Assembly (NCBI RefSeq): GCF_040802235.1
Contig: NC_133169.1
Location: 47,747,034-47,811,033, forward strand
DNA length: 64,000 bases
Reading direction: 5' to 3'
DNA from: Manis javanica
Taxonomy: Eukaryota; Chordata; Mammalia; Pholidota; Manidae
The notes under the pieces were generated by a model that saw only the letters and a list, made by a program, of their open reading frames with translations, made no database searches and was not told where the DNA came from. A program made the position numbers and the translations under genes. Below are positions 13,230 to 25,674 of the stretch, one piece after another. Position 1 is the first letter of the stretch. Each line of letters opens with the position of its first letter.

Positions 13230-13500
13230 TTTATTCAAAATATAGTTGATATACTTTATAAGATTGGTTTCAGGTGCACAACATACTGATTTGACAAATA
13301 TATACATTACTAAATGTTTACCACATCAAGAGTAGTTATCCCCTGGCAACACTTAAAGAATTAGAGTATTATTGGCTATCGTCCTATTTCTGGACTTCCA
13401 CTCCCATGACTAATTTATGTTTAAAATTGTAATATTGTACCCTGCCTTTGGGGATGCCTCTAGAGTCTATGGTTATATAATAAAAGGCTTATTATTTTAG
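13230..13500 (-). mobile_element. Old L1 3' end, minus strand
   Basis: Typical reverse-complement L1 3'-UTR pattern (TAGTTGATATAC, then GGTTTCAGGTGCACAACATA, then GATTTGAC). A similar L1 end occupies the same place in copy B (about 25675), so this L1 piece probably predates the duplication. Confidence 0.7.
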
Positions 13501-13504
13501 TCTT

Positions 13505-14140
13505 GAGTACCTTTCTAAGTTTATTTCTGGTTTAAAAGATAAAATAATTTAAAAGACTTCAATATTCCCAGGAATGTCTTCGTGTCCAAGATGATATTAG
13601 ATAACACCACGTCTGAACTTTGTTTGTAAAGAGCTCTGTGGTCAGAAGTTGGCCTAATCGGAAGCGGATGATGACAGTCCCGCAGAAGCCGTCTGTTTAA
13701 AGCCCTCTTTCCTTCCATCTCAGCCTGAGCCTGCTTTGCCCGTGGGAATGTCCCCGCTGACTTGAGCCCCTGTCTGAATGCCCGCTGACTCTGTGATCTG
13801 ACAGCTCTGACCATCTCCTCACTGGCATGATTTTGCTGAAGGCAATTTGCTGTTTCACTGGCTTCCTTGGGAAACTTACACCCCCAGTGTGATCCCTGGA
13901 AGCCCGCCTCCCGCCGAGGGCTTTGCCCCCTTCCCTCCCTGCCGCCTTGGAGCTCTCACCCAGTTCCCCTGCTCTCCTTGAGAGGCCCCCCTTTGGACCT
14001 CTGCTCCTCTGTCACCCTTTCCCTGCCGTCTCATCCTTTCCCGCTGCAGTCCTGACCGTTACCTGAGCTCTGGGCCCCTCCTCACGGGGAGACTCTCAGG
14101 CACCCAGAGACACTCCCCCGGAGGGCCAACCACCATCTGA
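13505..14140. other. GC-rich block, unassigned
   Basis: C-rich on the plus strand at about 13850-14120, with no splice-supported gene or recognisable protein. Composition is like that of an LTR or an old retrocopy, but I cannot place it. Confidence 0.35.
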
Positions 14141-15090
14141 GAAGGAAAAAAAATGAATTGGAAATATAATGGATTCTTGGGCCACTAGTTTTTCTTGGAA
14201 GATGTCTCCTTGGTCAGTCTCCTAAAATTTGGTCCACCGCCTCCTTAAAATAACATTTCAGATCAAGGGAGGGACTTGAAATTCTCCTCCAGAAAATATT
14301 AGGAAACAGGTACCCTTCATTTTTCCTACTTGACAGAAACACAATTCAGAAAAAGATATGTTATGTGGAGAAAAGACAAGAACTAATTATTTCAAAGAAA
14401 CCAGAGTCTCTATTACTAAGTTCTATTGACCCATGGCTGCAAAGTTGGAAACACAAAGTAGAAAAAGCTCTGCTTCCATCTTTTTGCATGTTTATGTATG
14501 TCTGCTTATACATATGTTAAATCTGTGTGATGTCTTTCTATCCACAAGTGGTGTTGCTAAATTAATTTATAAACTTTCTAAGAAGTTATATTCACAATTT
14601 CTAGAGATAAATGAGCATTTACATAAATAAGGTATCTAAATCTTTCAGAAATAAAGAATTTAAACGAATATTTTTAAAGTATACACTCTCTGAAGTGATC
14701 TTAGGTATATAAAACCAGTTTTAAAATTGTTAGTAAAATAAAAACACGTTTAAGTTTGATTTGCCAGCATTAAATATAATGTGAACATACAGTATGTTTT
14801 CCCTAGGTTTAGGAGATGAGCAGGCTTATGTTATTTCTACTTGATATTTAAAATTATAAAATTATAAATTATTCCTTTGAACAAAATGTACAGAAAAAAT
14901 TGACTTCATGATACATGACAGGCACATCACTAAAAATAATCAAATGTTCATCTTTTTTTGGCTTTTACCTTCTGTGATTTTCTTTGTGCAATATTTACTT
15001 AATTTCTCAACAAAAAATGGTTAATTGTGATGATGGCATGAGTTGATTAATGTCTCATGAATCTTCTTTGAGCAATGAAGTATAATTATT
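14141..15090. other. AT-rich intergenic DNA, nothing recognised
   Basis: No gene, RNA or definite repeat seen. Short A/T-rich runs only. Confidence 0.5.
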
Positions 15091-15094
15091 TCAT

Positions 15095-16715
15095 TACATA
15101 ATTTTCAGTTGTATAGCCTTATAATTATATATCTGTATACACTGCAGTGATCACTACAAGTTCATTTACCATCTATCACAGTATGTGACGTCCTTCACCC
15201 ATTTTTCTCACCCCTAACCCCTTTCCTTCTGGTATTTAGTTGGCTATTCTCTGTATCTATGAGTTGTTTTTATTTTATTTATTTATTGAATATTTTCAGT
15301 TTTTTTAGATTACAAGTAAGAGTGAAACCATATGGTATTCATCTTATTTCTGAATTATTTCATCTTACATCTGACTTATTTCACTTAGTGTAATAACTTC
15401 ATATCCATACATAGACCTTGTCACAAATGATATGGTTCTATTCCTTTTTTTGTCTTGGTTGTATTCCATTTTATACATAAACCCCTTACACTTTATTCAT
15501 TCACCTATTGATGGTCAAGTAGGTTGTTCCCATTTATTGCCTATTATAAATAATGCTGCAGTTAATACAGGGGTCCATATATCTTTTCGAATTACTGCTT
15601 TTGTTTTCATTCAGCAAATACCCAGACGTGGAATAGATGGGTCACATGGAAGTTCTATTCTTAATGCTTGATGAATTCCCATACTCTTTTCCCTAGGGAC
15701 TACACCAATTAACAATCCTGGGAACAATTTTTATTCACATCCTCTTCAACATTTGTTATTTCTTGTCTTTTTCATAACAAATACTCAACAGAAGTTAAGT
15801 GACAATGTCACTGTGATTTGTTTTTGCATTTCTCTAATTAGTGATTTGAGCATTTTTATGTGCCTGTCAGCCATCTGTACCTATTCTCTGTAGAAATATT
15901 TATCCTGATCTCTTGTACATTTTTAACTGAAATGTATGGGATTTTTGTTGTTACTGTTGAATTGTGTGAGTTCCTTATGTATTTTGGATACTAACCACCT
16001 ATGTAATACTTGCTTTCAAATATCTCTTTGTATTTAGTAAGTTGCTTCTTCATTTAATAATGTTTTCCTGTTCTGCATAAGAGCACTTCAGTTTAATGCA
16101 CTCCTATTGTTATTTTTGTTTTTATTTCCTGCGCCTTTGGATTCATATCCACAAAGATGTCCTTAAGACAAATGCCAATTTACTACCAAGAGTTCTTTTA
16201 GGAACTTTCTGGATTTGGATCTTACATTCAGTCTCTCCATTTTGAATTAATTTTCTCTGAATGATCTAATTTCATCCTTTTACATGTATCTTTCCAGTTT
16301 GTTCAACACTGTTTACTCTAAAGCTGCCTTTTCTGCATTGTATGCCCTTGGCTCCGTTGTCTTAGATTAATTGTACATATATGTGTAGGTTTGTTCTGGT
16401 CTCTCATTTCTATTGACCTGTGTGTCTATTTTTGTAATAGTTTTGATGACTAACGTGTGTAATGTAGTTTGAAATCAGGGAGTGTGATACTTCCTGCTTT
16501 ATTCTTCTTTGTGAATATTGCATTTTACCATTTCCTTCTTGTAATAAACTTCTATTTTCATATGACTATAACTGGAAATGGTGCTTGACATAATTTAAAT
16601 TTTCTTGAATTTATTGAGACTTATTTTGTGGTCCAACATGCAGTCTACCCTGAAGAATGTGCCATGTGCATGTGAGAAGAATGTATATTTTACTGTTTCT
16701 GGATGAAATGTTCTT
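15095..16715 (-). mobile_element. Old L1, 3' UTR into ORF2, minus strand
   Basis: Reverse-strand L1: 3' UTR at about 15100-15300, then the ORF2 C-terminus (the repeated TATAAATAATGCTGCAGTTAA-type motif near 15550), continuing through RT-side sequence to a distal block near 16640-16700 (GTGAGAAGAATGTATATTTT). Many stops, and internal deletions relative to a complete ORF2. Confidence 0.8.
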
Positions 16716-16724
16716 CATATATAA

Positions 16725-17010
16725 AAATAACTGAGGGTAGAATGGTGACTACCAGAGGCTGGACATGGGCAAAAGCTGAGGACAGTAATAATAAAAAGGG
16801 TAGAATGGGGATTTCCAGGGGCCAGAGTGAGAAGATCAATATGGTAACTACCTAATGGATATAGTTGGTTTTGAATCTGACAAGAGTTCATGAGATGGAT
16901 GTTGGTGAGGATTGTACACTATGAATATATTTAATACCACCAAATTATACCTTTTAAATGACTAAAATAGAAATTTTATGTGATACGTATTTTACAAAAT
17001 AAAATAATCT
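16725..17010 (+). mobile_element. Old L1 3' UTR, plus strand
   Basis: Shows the familiar order AGAATGGTGACTACCAGAGG, then a central purine-rich tract, then CCAAATTATACC and an A-rich end. The GTAGAATGG-type motif recurs at 16735 and 16800, suggesting a small internal duplication. It lies head to head with the minus-strand L1s on both sides. Confidence 0.7.
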
Positions 17011-17089
17011 AAAGAATATTCTTAAAAGTTTATTTAAGAAATCTCTTATACGGTAGTCAACCTACTCTCTCTTAAAACATAAAGAACAC

Positions 17090-17420
17090 TGATTTATTCT
17101 GTGTCTATAATTTTGCTTCTCCAAAGAAAAGTAATTAGAATCATGTTGACTTCTTTCACTTCACATGAGGCATTCAAGATTGATGTATGATTTTTGTATG
17201 CTCTAATAATTTATGCATTTATATTGCTGAATAGTATTCATTGTATGATTGGACTACGCTTTGTTCACCCGATCTCCTATTGAAGGAGTCCTTAGTTGCT
17301 TTCATCTTTGGTGATACAACTACTGAATCATTTGCAGGGTTTGTTTGGATATTAGTAAGTACCAGAAAACAAGTTTTACTGATCAGATTATACATTCATG
17401 TTTGGTCTTGTCGAAAGAAA
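17090..17420 (-). mobile_element. Old L1M ORF2 3' fragment, minus strand
   Basis: Reverse-strand pattern of the L1M ORF2 C-terminal region (GCTGAATAGTATTCATTGTA and following). Heavily decayed. The open frame at 17241-17465 crosses it and is not a gene. Confidence 0.6.
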
Positions 17421-17769
17421 TGTTTTACTTCTGAAAATGATGGACTAGGAAAGAACACTTTCTGAGCATTCCTCTTCTCTGATAGAAAACAAATGTAAAA
17501 CCCAAACTTAATATATGGTGTAAATACCTGATATTGTTGGAGAATGATCAGTAGCAGACCCTGGCAAGCAGATCATGCTCAATTGCAGGAGTAACATATA
17601 GGTTTCATCCATCTCAGCTTTAAGAGTCAGATGTGTGTAATTTGCACAGTAAACACAGCACTGGTGAGTGTCATACATAGATTGAAATAAAAATAAAGAC
17701 ATCATTTTATAGAGGACTAAGAGAATGTGTTGGTGGAAGAATTGTTGTACAAAATATGCTGAAGTAAAT
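17421..17769. other. Intergenic, nothing recognised
   Basis: AT-rich sequence between an L1M fragment and duplicated copy B. It may contain part of the same old repeat seen at 3600-3850, but the match is too weak to call. Confidence 0.4.
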
Positions 17770-17770
17770 T

Positions 17771-20700
17771 ATTCAAACTGAATAAAATGATACAAGAGGT
17801 ATACTCCATTCCTGAGAAAAATTGTTAAATAGTATAAGAAATGAATATGTAGATAAGTGCCAATAATTCATTTTTAATTTTTGGACAATTTCCAACTTCA
17901 TTTCTTTATAAGCTTTATAAATGTTTAAAAACTAAATATTTAACATGGCCTTCTTGGGTTTATAACACATATGGAAGTATGATTGACAATATGTATGATT
18001 CCATGTGATTGCAAATATTATTATATTTTCAAGAATAGTAGAATAATAATTTTAAGTGACTTAGCAAAGACAAGCATGTAATTCCTAGAACTGCTATAGG
18101 AAATAAAAATAGAAATCCAACGAAATTTAAAAATAGATTATAAATAAAATGTATAGGTAATCCCTAAAAATTGCCAGGAAAGATGAAATAGAGGTAAAGA
18201 AAAAAAAAGAAGAGTTGCAAACAAAAATTAACTGGCAGACTCACTAACTTTATTGTCTCAGACTGTGTCTTTGTTATTAAGAGGTATTGTGGTGCCATTT
18301 GTGGGGTACATGAGGTAGGAAGTTTCTATAGACCAAAAATTTTTACTTCATCTTAATTTATTTTGCTGGATTCAAAACAAGTGGATATGTAAAAATGAGT
18401 TTAGGGTCACTGGGCTTCGAAGTATAGTCATAGACTGCAGTGACGAAGTAACAAAATAGGGGCCAATAAACAGGGGCAATCATCAGCTCAGTTAGATAAT
18501 ACCCTGAAGATGCAAATCCTGTATTCAGTACTACATTTTCACAGGCTTTTTATTTGCACCATTATTTGTAGTTGCCAAATTTTAGAAAGTAGCTCAATGT
18601 CCAAACGGAGGATATTACTTAAGCTATGGCACATATAATACAATCAGTTATTCTTTGGTTTATAAAAGAGATGGAAGGCAATCTCTAGAACTGATCTGTA
18701 GTGATTCCCAGAAAATATTAAGTGAAATATCTAAGGCAAAACAGTTTTCACAGTATGCTATGTAATAAGAAAACATATGTCACTCTTCTTTTTTCAAAAA
18801 AATAAAACGTGAAAATAATCCATTAAACCTTGAGACTCGTTTCCTGGATGATACTGAGGATTAGAGTAAAAAGTATGGGAAGGAAGTGGAATTTCAATGA
18901 TATGTATTTTGTTATTGCTATCACTGTTATTGTTTTCAAATATTTTTCATTATTTTTGGAAGGCATGTTAATTTTCCACCCATTAAAAAGTTGTCATCAA
19001 AAGTAAAGAAAAATTTTAAGTGAGTGCAGACTGAATCAAATGAAATAACTATACCAGATGAAGAGCAAAGCTATGCAGATAGATTTTTTAAGAGGAATTC
19101 ATTCAGCATAACTTTGGCCAGAGCATCTTGAACATACATACTTAAGGTAGAAGGAAAAGAAAGAGGACTACAAAGAATCTTCAACTATTTTATGTAAACT
19201 GGTCATTATAGTGGTGTGACTAGGGATTAACTGTGTTATGCACATTTTAAGACTGTGAAAATCCAGAAATAGTATTTTTGATATCCAGGTTGTCAGTACA
19301 GAAAATGGAAGAAGTGAAGAACAGGAAAATCTAGTTGGAGTTGGATTGAAATAAAAAATCTCCAGTATGAATATAAATTCTGCCAAAAAGATATAAAATC
19401 AATGAATCCCCAGTAGCCATGACCAAAATTTGAGCCCAGGTCATTGTTTCTAAATACCATTTTTGCTTTCTTTCTTTTCTATTCATTGTTCTTAATCGCC
19501 CAAGAAACATTCTCCAGCACTACTCCACCTAAGCGTCTGTTCCCAGAAACCGTAACTGGCACACAAACATATAATAACCATGGCTCAAAATCCATTTAAC
19601 AAAATAAAGATAGGTGGATATAGTGTGCTCTGAATTTTATTCAGTTTCATTTCTAAAATAATTTCCTGGAACTATGTAGTACACAATGGCATTTTGTTCA
19701 TTATAACTCAAGTAGTTACAAGTATTTTCAAATAAAATAACTAAAAATGATTAATGCTAGTAAGACACATTAAAAGCCAAAGAAAAAACCCTCACAAATA
19801 AGCCAAAATCACCTCATTTTCAAATTCTCTCTCTTTAAAATTTAGTCCAGTTCCATTACTCTACACTGAGGGCCTTAACCAGATGAACAATAAAATGTCT
19901 TTTGATTTTTGTGTTAGATGACTAGGTCTACAGCAAGGATATGCAAAGCATAAGATCCATCTGGTTTGCCCATTTGCAGACTAAATTATGTTCTCCAACT
20001 TTGCCATGACCCACTGAATCAGGAATTAGCAATATCTGACAGCAATCATCATTTTTAGCCAAGTGCCCACATGCCCAAGTGATAATCATCAATTATAAAG
20101 TGGCAATCACTAGCCTATAGTCTATTAATAAGCGGAATTAAGGAACCATTTAAATACTCTGTTATTTTTCTACCCAAAGTCTGACTCATGTCCTTCATGG
20201 TGCATTCCAGAATGTTTTCTGGGGTGTGAACAGTTCTGCCTCTAGAAAATACCCATAATTATAACTCTAAGGCCTTAAGAGGTAATTATGTATGAAGTCT
20301 ACTCAGAGGACTCGTAAGATGTTCTTCTTTGGGGAATTCTAAGCATCAGTCACATACTTTAAAAATAATTTGCTGTAGACACTTATTTTCTAAAACAATG
20401 ATGTCAATTTTAAAATAAAAGAAGCAAATGAATTTCCTGGTTGCTTAAATATTTGTCTTTCCATGTTAAGAAACTACCACATCTTAGCAGTCATTTTTCA
20501 GTCCTCCACAGAAGACTAGAAATACAACTATATGGTCTAATCACAGAGAAATTCCAAAGGAAGATATAGTTCTGTTTTAATTCCAGGAGCTTAAGTGATA
20601 TACTAAAGATTTTCACTTTCCAGAGTACTTGGTGGAATCATCTAAAAATAATCCTTCACAGGTGATTGAAGAACTGGAATTATTTTGAGGTATGCATTTC

Positions 20701-22150
20701 AAGTTTCTATTGGTAAAATGTTTCTATTGTTAAAACACTATTCCAAAATAATGATTTGTGAGTCTTAAAGAATTTTGTGAAATTTAGGGAGGACATCAAC
20801 ATGTTTTTTCACTCTTGTTCCTATTTTGCTAGCTTTCTGGGTATTTCTCCAGAAAATTGGAATAGGGTGATAAATGCCTTCCAAGCCATCTGATGTCTGC
20901 ACTGTGCGTTCTTGCCACTCACCACGCACAGACTCTCTGCATGCGCCCTGGACTCCCATTGCCCTGCTCTGCCGCGCGAGCCCTGCTCCCCGAGAGGATC
21001 CCCCGCTGGTCTCCGGCCTGTGTTCTCATTCTCTTCCCATGTGGGTCGGTTTCAAGGTCACCCCAACAGGGAGCAATCGAATCATCCACCTCCAATCTCA
21101 GATAAATACTTTATTAATCTTTAAAATAATAGATTTTTCCTATTTTGAAGACACCTATCACCATTGGTTTTCTTTCTTTTTTATATGTATTTTTATTCAT
21201 TATTGTCTGTTCCCTCACATTGACAGGAAGCTCTCAGTAATAAGCCTTTCAAAAAAAATACATCTCTACTAAACAGTTTGGTGCCCAATAAATATGGAGC
21301 ACTTCCTGATATTTTCAATAGAGAATAAATAAATAAATTTGTACTAGTAAATAATAATGTAGGAAACATTTTGAACTCTGAAAGCAGATATCTGATATTA
21401 AAATAAACAACACATGACAAAGAAAACATGTTCACTCAGATAGGGGAAGAAATTTTATTACGGTGACTCTAAGATACACCCTTATAAAAATATCAACCTT
21501 TGGGAACATTTCCTAATAACAGCATTCTCTACACATGTGCATATTCAAAGAAATTAAAATTTTCCTAAATAATTCTTTCACACACATAAATAAAATGTTC
21601 AACATATGTGAATTACATGATCTCAAGACAATACAATCATTGAACATAGAATCATTTTTAATATTCCTTTCTTTAGACCCATAAGGTTAAAAAAATTTAT
21701 TTGGCTATGTTGGATTATTAAATAGCACAAATGTGAGGTCATAATACTTAGAACAAAGGAGAATTGATAAATTGCTCCAGTTACACTATTAGGGATGATA
21801 CCATAAAAGTCCTAAAGACAGGAGTTTGGATTGTTTGAAAACAAAGGTATTTTTCATTAATCATAGAACAATGTCACTATGATACAAATATCCATTGATA
21901 TACAGTAAAAGTCCTGTATTTACTCAAATTATATTTTCTGGTGGCTAGTAAAGGTTGAGACTACAGGAGCAGGTGTAACTCACACAAAGACTATTTGACT
22001 GCACACATAACTCATGGAATCCCATTACTTTTTAAAAAAGGAAATTGTTAGTAATTCTTAAGTTATTTAAAGAAGGCATATGCCTCTTTTTCTCTGATGT
22101 TATTCTGGTAACAACATGATTCTTGTTAGAAAGTGTAAATTGATGTTCCT
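17771..22150 (+). other. Upstream flank of intact OR (duplicated)
   Basis: Non-coding and matched piecewise to 3850-9790. It includes a GC-richer patch at 20870-21060 that in copy A is much more AT-rich. No gene seen. The noncoding first exon(s) of the receptor probably lie in or beyond this stretch but cannot be located from sequence alone. Confidence 0.6.
21315..21655. other. Block present in copy B, absent from copy A
   Basis: Copy A runs directly from the counterpart of about 21315 to that of about 21655 (junction near 9305). The extra sequence is AT-rich without recognisable repeat ends. Confidence 0.5.
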
Positions 22151-22174
22151 TTGCATATCTCCTTGTCTTGACAG
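22151..22174 (+). other. Predicted splice acceptor of 5'-UTR intron
   Basis: A pyrimidine-rich run ending in ACAG, 19 bp before the ATG at 22194. OR genes commonly have one or more noncoding 5' exons spliced to a site just upstream of the single coding exon. The site is kept in the pseudogene paralogue at about 9799-9820. Confidence 0.6.
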
Positions 22175-22193
22175 GCAGTGAGGAGAATCTAGC

Positions 22194-23138
22194 ATGGCCA
22201 ATGTCACCTTTGTAACAGTATTTTTTCTTCTGGGGTTTTCTGAAGTCTGGGAGCTCCAGATTGTACACGGTGTGCTCTTCCTAGTGGTTTACCTGGCTGT
22301 CCTAGTGAGTAACCTCCTGATCATCACTCTCATCGCCCTAGACCTGCAGCTACAAACACCCATGTACTTCTTCCTGAAGAATTTGTCCTTACTGGATGTC
22401 TTCCTCGTGTCTGTCCCAATCCCAAAATTCATTGTCAACAACCTAACTCACAACACTTCAATTTCTATTTTAGGATGTGCCTCCCAAGTACTCTTAATGA
22501 CTTCCTTTTCAGCAGGTGAGATATTTGTGCTCACTGCCATGTCCTATGACCGCTATGTGGCGATTTGCTGTCCCCTGCACTATGAGGTCTTCATGAGTGG
22601 TGGCACCTGTGCCATGATGGCTGCTGTTTCCTGGGCCATGGGGGGGTTCTTCGGAGCTGTGTACACAGCTGGCACATTTTCCATGCCCTTCTGTGGCTCC
22701 AATTTGATTCCACAGTTTTTCTGTGATGTCTCCTCATTACTAAGGATGTCCTGCTCTGAAACACCAATGATAGTTTATGTGAGTATTGGACTAGGTATGT
22801 GTTTAGGCATGTCTTGTTTTATCTGTATCATGATCTCTTACATTTATATTTTCTCCACGGTGCTGAAGATTCCTACCACGAAAAGTCAGTATAGAGCTTT
22901 CTCCACATGCCTTCCCCATCTCATTGTTGTCAACCTTTTTATGACAACTGCCTGTTTTGTTTATCTCAAACCACCTTCAAACTCACCTTCAGTTACTGAG
23001 AGGCTGCTTTCTGTGATCTACACTGTGGTACCTCCAACAGTGAACCCTGTAATCTACAGCCTCAGGAACAAGGACATGAAGCAGGCTCTGCTGGGATTGC
23101 TGCATAGGACACATGGCCAAGACTCTCACTTCATGTAA
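22194..23138 (+). CDS. Olfactory receptor, class II, family 14-like (intact)
   Basis: Encodes 314 residues in one exon, the usual length for a G-protein-coupled odorant receptor. It is expected to sit in the ciliary membrane of olfactory neurons and signal through G-olf. The start MANVTF gives an N-glycosylation site (NVT) in the short extracellular N-terminus. Seven hydrophobic segments are visible. Landmarks in order: PMYFFLKNLSLLDVF (TM2); a cysteine in SILGCASQV before TM3; MSYDRYVAIC at the end of TM3; FCDVSSLLRMSC cysteines in the second extracellular loop; RAFSTCLPHL entering TM6; and PTVNPVIYSLRN in TM7. GFSEVWELQ at the start and RAFSTCLPHL rather than KAFSTCASHL fit family OR14 as I know it. 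All landmark residues are present and no lesion is seen. The ligand cannot be told. A nearly identical dead copy lies 12 kb upstream. Confidence 0.95.
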   Translation: MANVTFVTVFFLLGFSEVWELQIVHGVLFLVVYLAVLVSNLLIITLIALDLQLQTPMYFFLKNLSLLDVFLVSVPIPKFIVNNLTHNTSISILGCASQVLLMTSFSAGEIFVLTAMSYDRYVAICCPLHYEVFMSGGTCAMMAAVSWAMGGFFGAVYTAGTFSMPFCGSNLIPQFFCDVSSLLRMSCSETPMIVYVSIGLGMCLGMSCFICIMISYIYIFSTVLKIPTTKSQYRAFSTCLPHLIVVNLFMTTACFVYLKPPSNSPSVTERLLSVIYTVVPPTVNPVIYSLRNKDMKQALLGLLHRTHGQDSHFM

Positions 23139-25670
23139 TACATCCAAACATCCCCAGGGACAGAGCGCTTTCAGATCGCTGGACATTTTTTCTCATCATT
23201 TAACTTATTCATAAATTTGGGAAAGACTGAGGAAAGAACACAGTGTCCTAAGTGCTCAAAAGCCTGAATGACTGTTGCAAAGTTCAGAGAATTGAATCCC
23301 GTCAGGCTGACACACGGGGGTGTGTGCGCTCAGTTGGTCATTTGCAAGAAATTGGTCCTCCCTTTGCGGCACAGCTCTGAAGGAATTGTTTCTCTTTTTA
23401 TAAGTTTTGATTTTTGGTCATCTTTCAACTCATTTTCTCTATTTCATTAACTGAAAACAAAAAAAATATTGGGTTGCTTCAATGAGGACAGTACATGAAG
23501 CATTTGATCTACAAAGGTGAAATTTACTCCTGACTTTCCTGAAGGATCTGACTGTCTAGTGCTGAAGCAGAACAAAAAGCAGGCAAAATTAACATGGTGT
23601 GCACAGGGCCATTTTAAGATTGTGCCCCTATCAATAAACAGTCCTTTGGAGGGACACCTGAAGCAGAGACAACACCCTGGAAGAAGGTGATCAAGTTATC
23701 AATGATAAATAGTGCCCTCCCTGGTGAATATTATTTCCTGGAAGACACCAGGCAGAGGTCTGAAGCTGTGTGTGTGCCTGAGCGTTTAGTTGTCTATAAT
23801 TCAGAGAGCCTTTTACCTCTACTTGAGCCATAGATAAGGTATCTAAACTAGGTCTGGAAAGAAGATAGGATATGTGTTAAAATTATGGAAGTAGTTCAAT
23901 TGAAGATGAGCTACTCGCTAATTATTCCTACGGTGCAAAAGATTTTTCATTATGCAAAATGTAATCCATGTATTTTATGTGTTATCAAGTAACTTTCTTG
24001 GATTTACATTGACTTTGTTCTGTCCTTAAGGTAAAAAAATACACTGTTTCAATCATGTTATGTTTTTCTGCAATGTGATACCAGTGTTTGTTTCATTGTC
24101 ACTTGGCGTAAATGTATGATTCTGCATTGTTTCTCAGTCATGCGACATCATTTATCATGTTCCCAATACCCTCTGATAACTTTTGATTCTTACCATACCA
24201 ATACTAGATATTGTAAAAATATAAGATAAAATAAAATTGTTGTTTCTCTTACATATAAAATTATCCTTAAGATTTTCCATAGTCAATGGAAATAAAACAC
24301 CAAAAAATTTTCTTTTTCCTTAATGAAAGACATATGTAAATATAATTAATTTCATGTAAAGTTTCACCATGTGTCAAGGTTACTGTCAAGGAAGATTGTC
24401 ACCACAGAAAAAAATTATTAGGTTGTCCTCAATTAAATTTGTTGTGATAAAGTAGAACTGGTTTAAATATTTCAGAATTTGAATTCTTTATGAAAATCCT
24501 TGGAGATACTTCAGTTCCCTCATTGTCTATAATATGTTTTATTATTAGAGAAAACACTGATTAAAAAGTTATTATATTTCCTTCAGAAGAATGGCAGCTG
24601 GTAAATAGAGAAACAAAGATACAGTTAGAAAAGTCATAATGTTTAATCATCTATATCATGATTAATCCAAGCGGTGATCCGCAGTGGGCACCCCGACGGC
24701 AGGAGGAGCGCTGTGAGGGAACGAGGTTCTCACGTGACAGTGACAACTGGGCATTCTGGATTTTCAAACAGAAGGAATTTAGGAAATGACAAGGGCAGGA
24801 AGGAATTTCTGATCTTCCTATGAAGCAGATGATGAAACACTTACATGAGAAGGTGCCCTCTCTACACCCAGAGATATATATCTCTCACCCACCCACCCAT
24901 GCCAACCCTTCCCCCTTGGTAACCACCAGCCTCTTTATCCCCAGAGACGGGGAGGAAACTGTTAAACCAGCCTCACGAAGTCCTTCCCAGTGTGCGGTCA
25001 GCTCAAACTTTTGTCCCATCCCGCCTCTCCACAGTATCCTCCTCTTCACCGAACCGAGCATAAGGACTCTCAGGTTTCACCATTTCTTTGAGTCTTTTTT
25101 TCCCATGGAGGAAAACTTATATTAAATAAATGTGTACGAAATCATCTTTTTACAGAGGTTCCGGTCAAGCACTTCAAGGGGGGAGGGAAATGCACTTTCT
25201 TCCACTACTGTTTCCGGCACCCCAACAGGAATGGCCGGGACACCCCACTGGAGAGTCCGCAGAGAGGCTCCTGGGAAAACTAGAAGAGGACGGCACAGGC
25301 TAACACCTGTTATCCAAGTCCGCTCTTCTGGATCTCTGCCTTAAAAGTTCTGTGCATTGTGGCTCCTGTCCCTGTGACTCGGGGGGCGCCCACGCGCTCT
25401 GCAGGTCCTTCCTCTTTCATATACAGTCACACCTTTCCTGTGGCTCTTGAGGACTTGTCTTTCTTTTCCTCCTGCCACGGACGCCAGCTGCCTTCTCTTG
25501 CCTGTGCAGGAGGACAGCTGTCAAGTGGGGGCTTTATTATACGGCCAGAGAGAAATGTGAGCTACACCCCATCTACAGGTAACATCCTACTCATCCTGGC
25601 AGATATCGGGAGAGGTTGTCTATGTCTTTTGGCTATCTTTTAGAGTGGTTTAGAACCTTCATAGAAGTGC
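23139..25670 (+). other. Downstream flank of intact OR (duplicated)
   Basis: The first 45 bp or so after the stop are nearly identical to the flank of the pseudogene; identity then drops sharply. The rest matches 10830-13225. GC-rich patches at 24680-25050 and 25180-25600 contain open frames up to 107 codons that are not conserved in copy A, so I call no gene. Confidence 0.65.
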
Positions 25671-25674
25671 ATTT

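Larger units (their letters stand above)
3850..13480 (+). repeat. Direct segmental duplication, copy A (OR14-like unit)
   Basis: Aligns in the same order and orientation with about 17770-25850. Examples: 4490-4560 with 18410-18480; 6490-6750 with 19660-19917; 7917-9150 with 19920-21110; the OR pseudogene with the intact OR; 12240-13230 with 24740-25670. Noncoding parts look roughly 80-85% identical by eye, so the duplication is old. Copy A carries two blocks missing from copy B (about 5700-6490 and 6754-7916) and lacks one present in B (about 21315-21655). Confidence 0.9.

Noticed and set aside
20874-21272. 132-codon plus-strand open frame upstream of the intact OR
   Set aside because: The counterpart in copy A (8885-9154) has a different frame and sequence, so there is no conserved protein. 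The C-terminal part runs through A/T-rich repeat-like DNA.
24820-25643. Open frames of 70-107 codons downstream of the intact OR
   Set aside because: Not preserved in the duplicated copy at 12250-13220. GC-rich patches explain the length.
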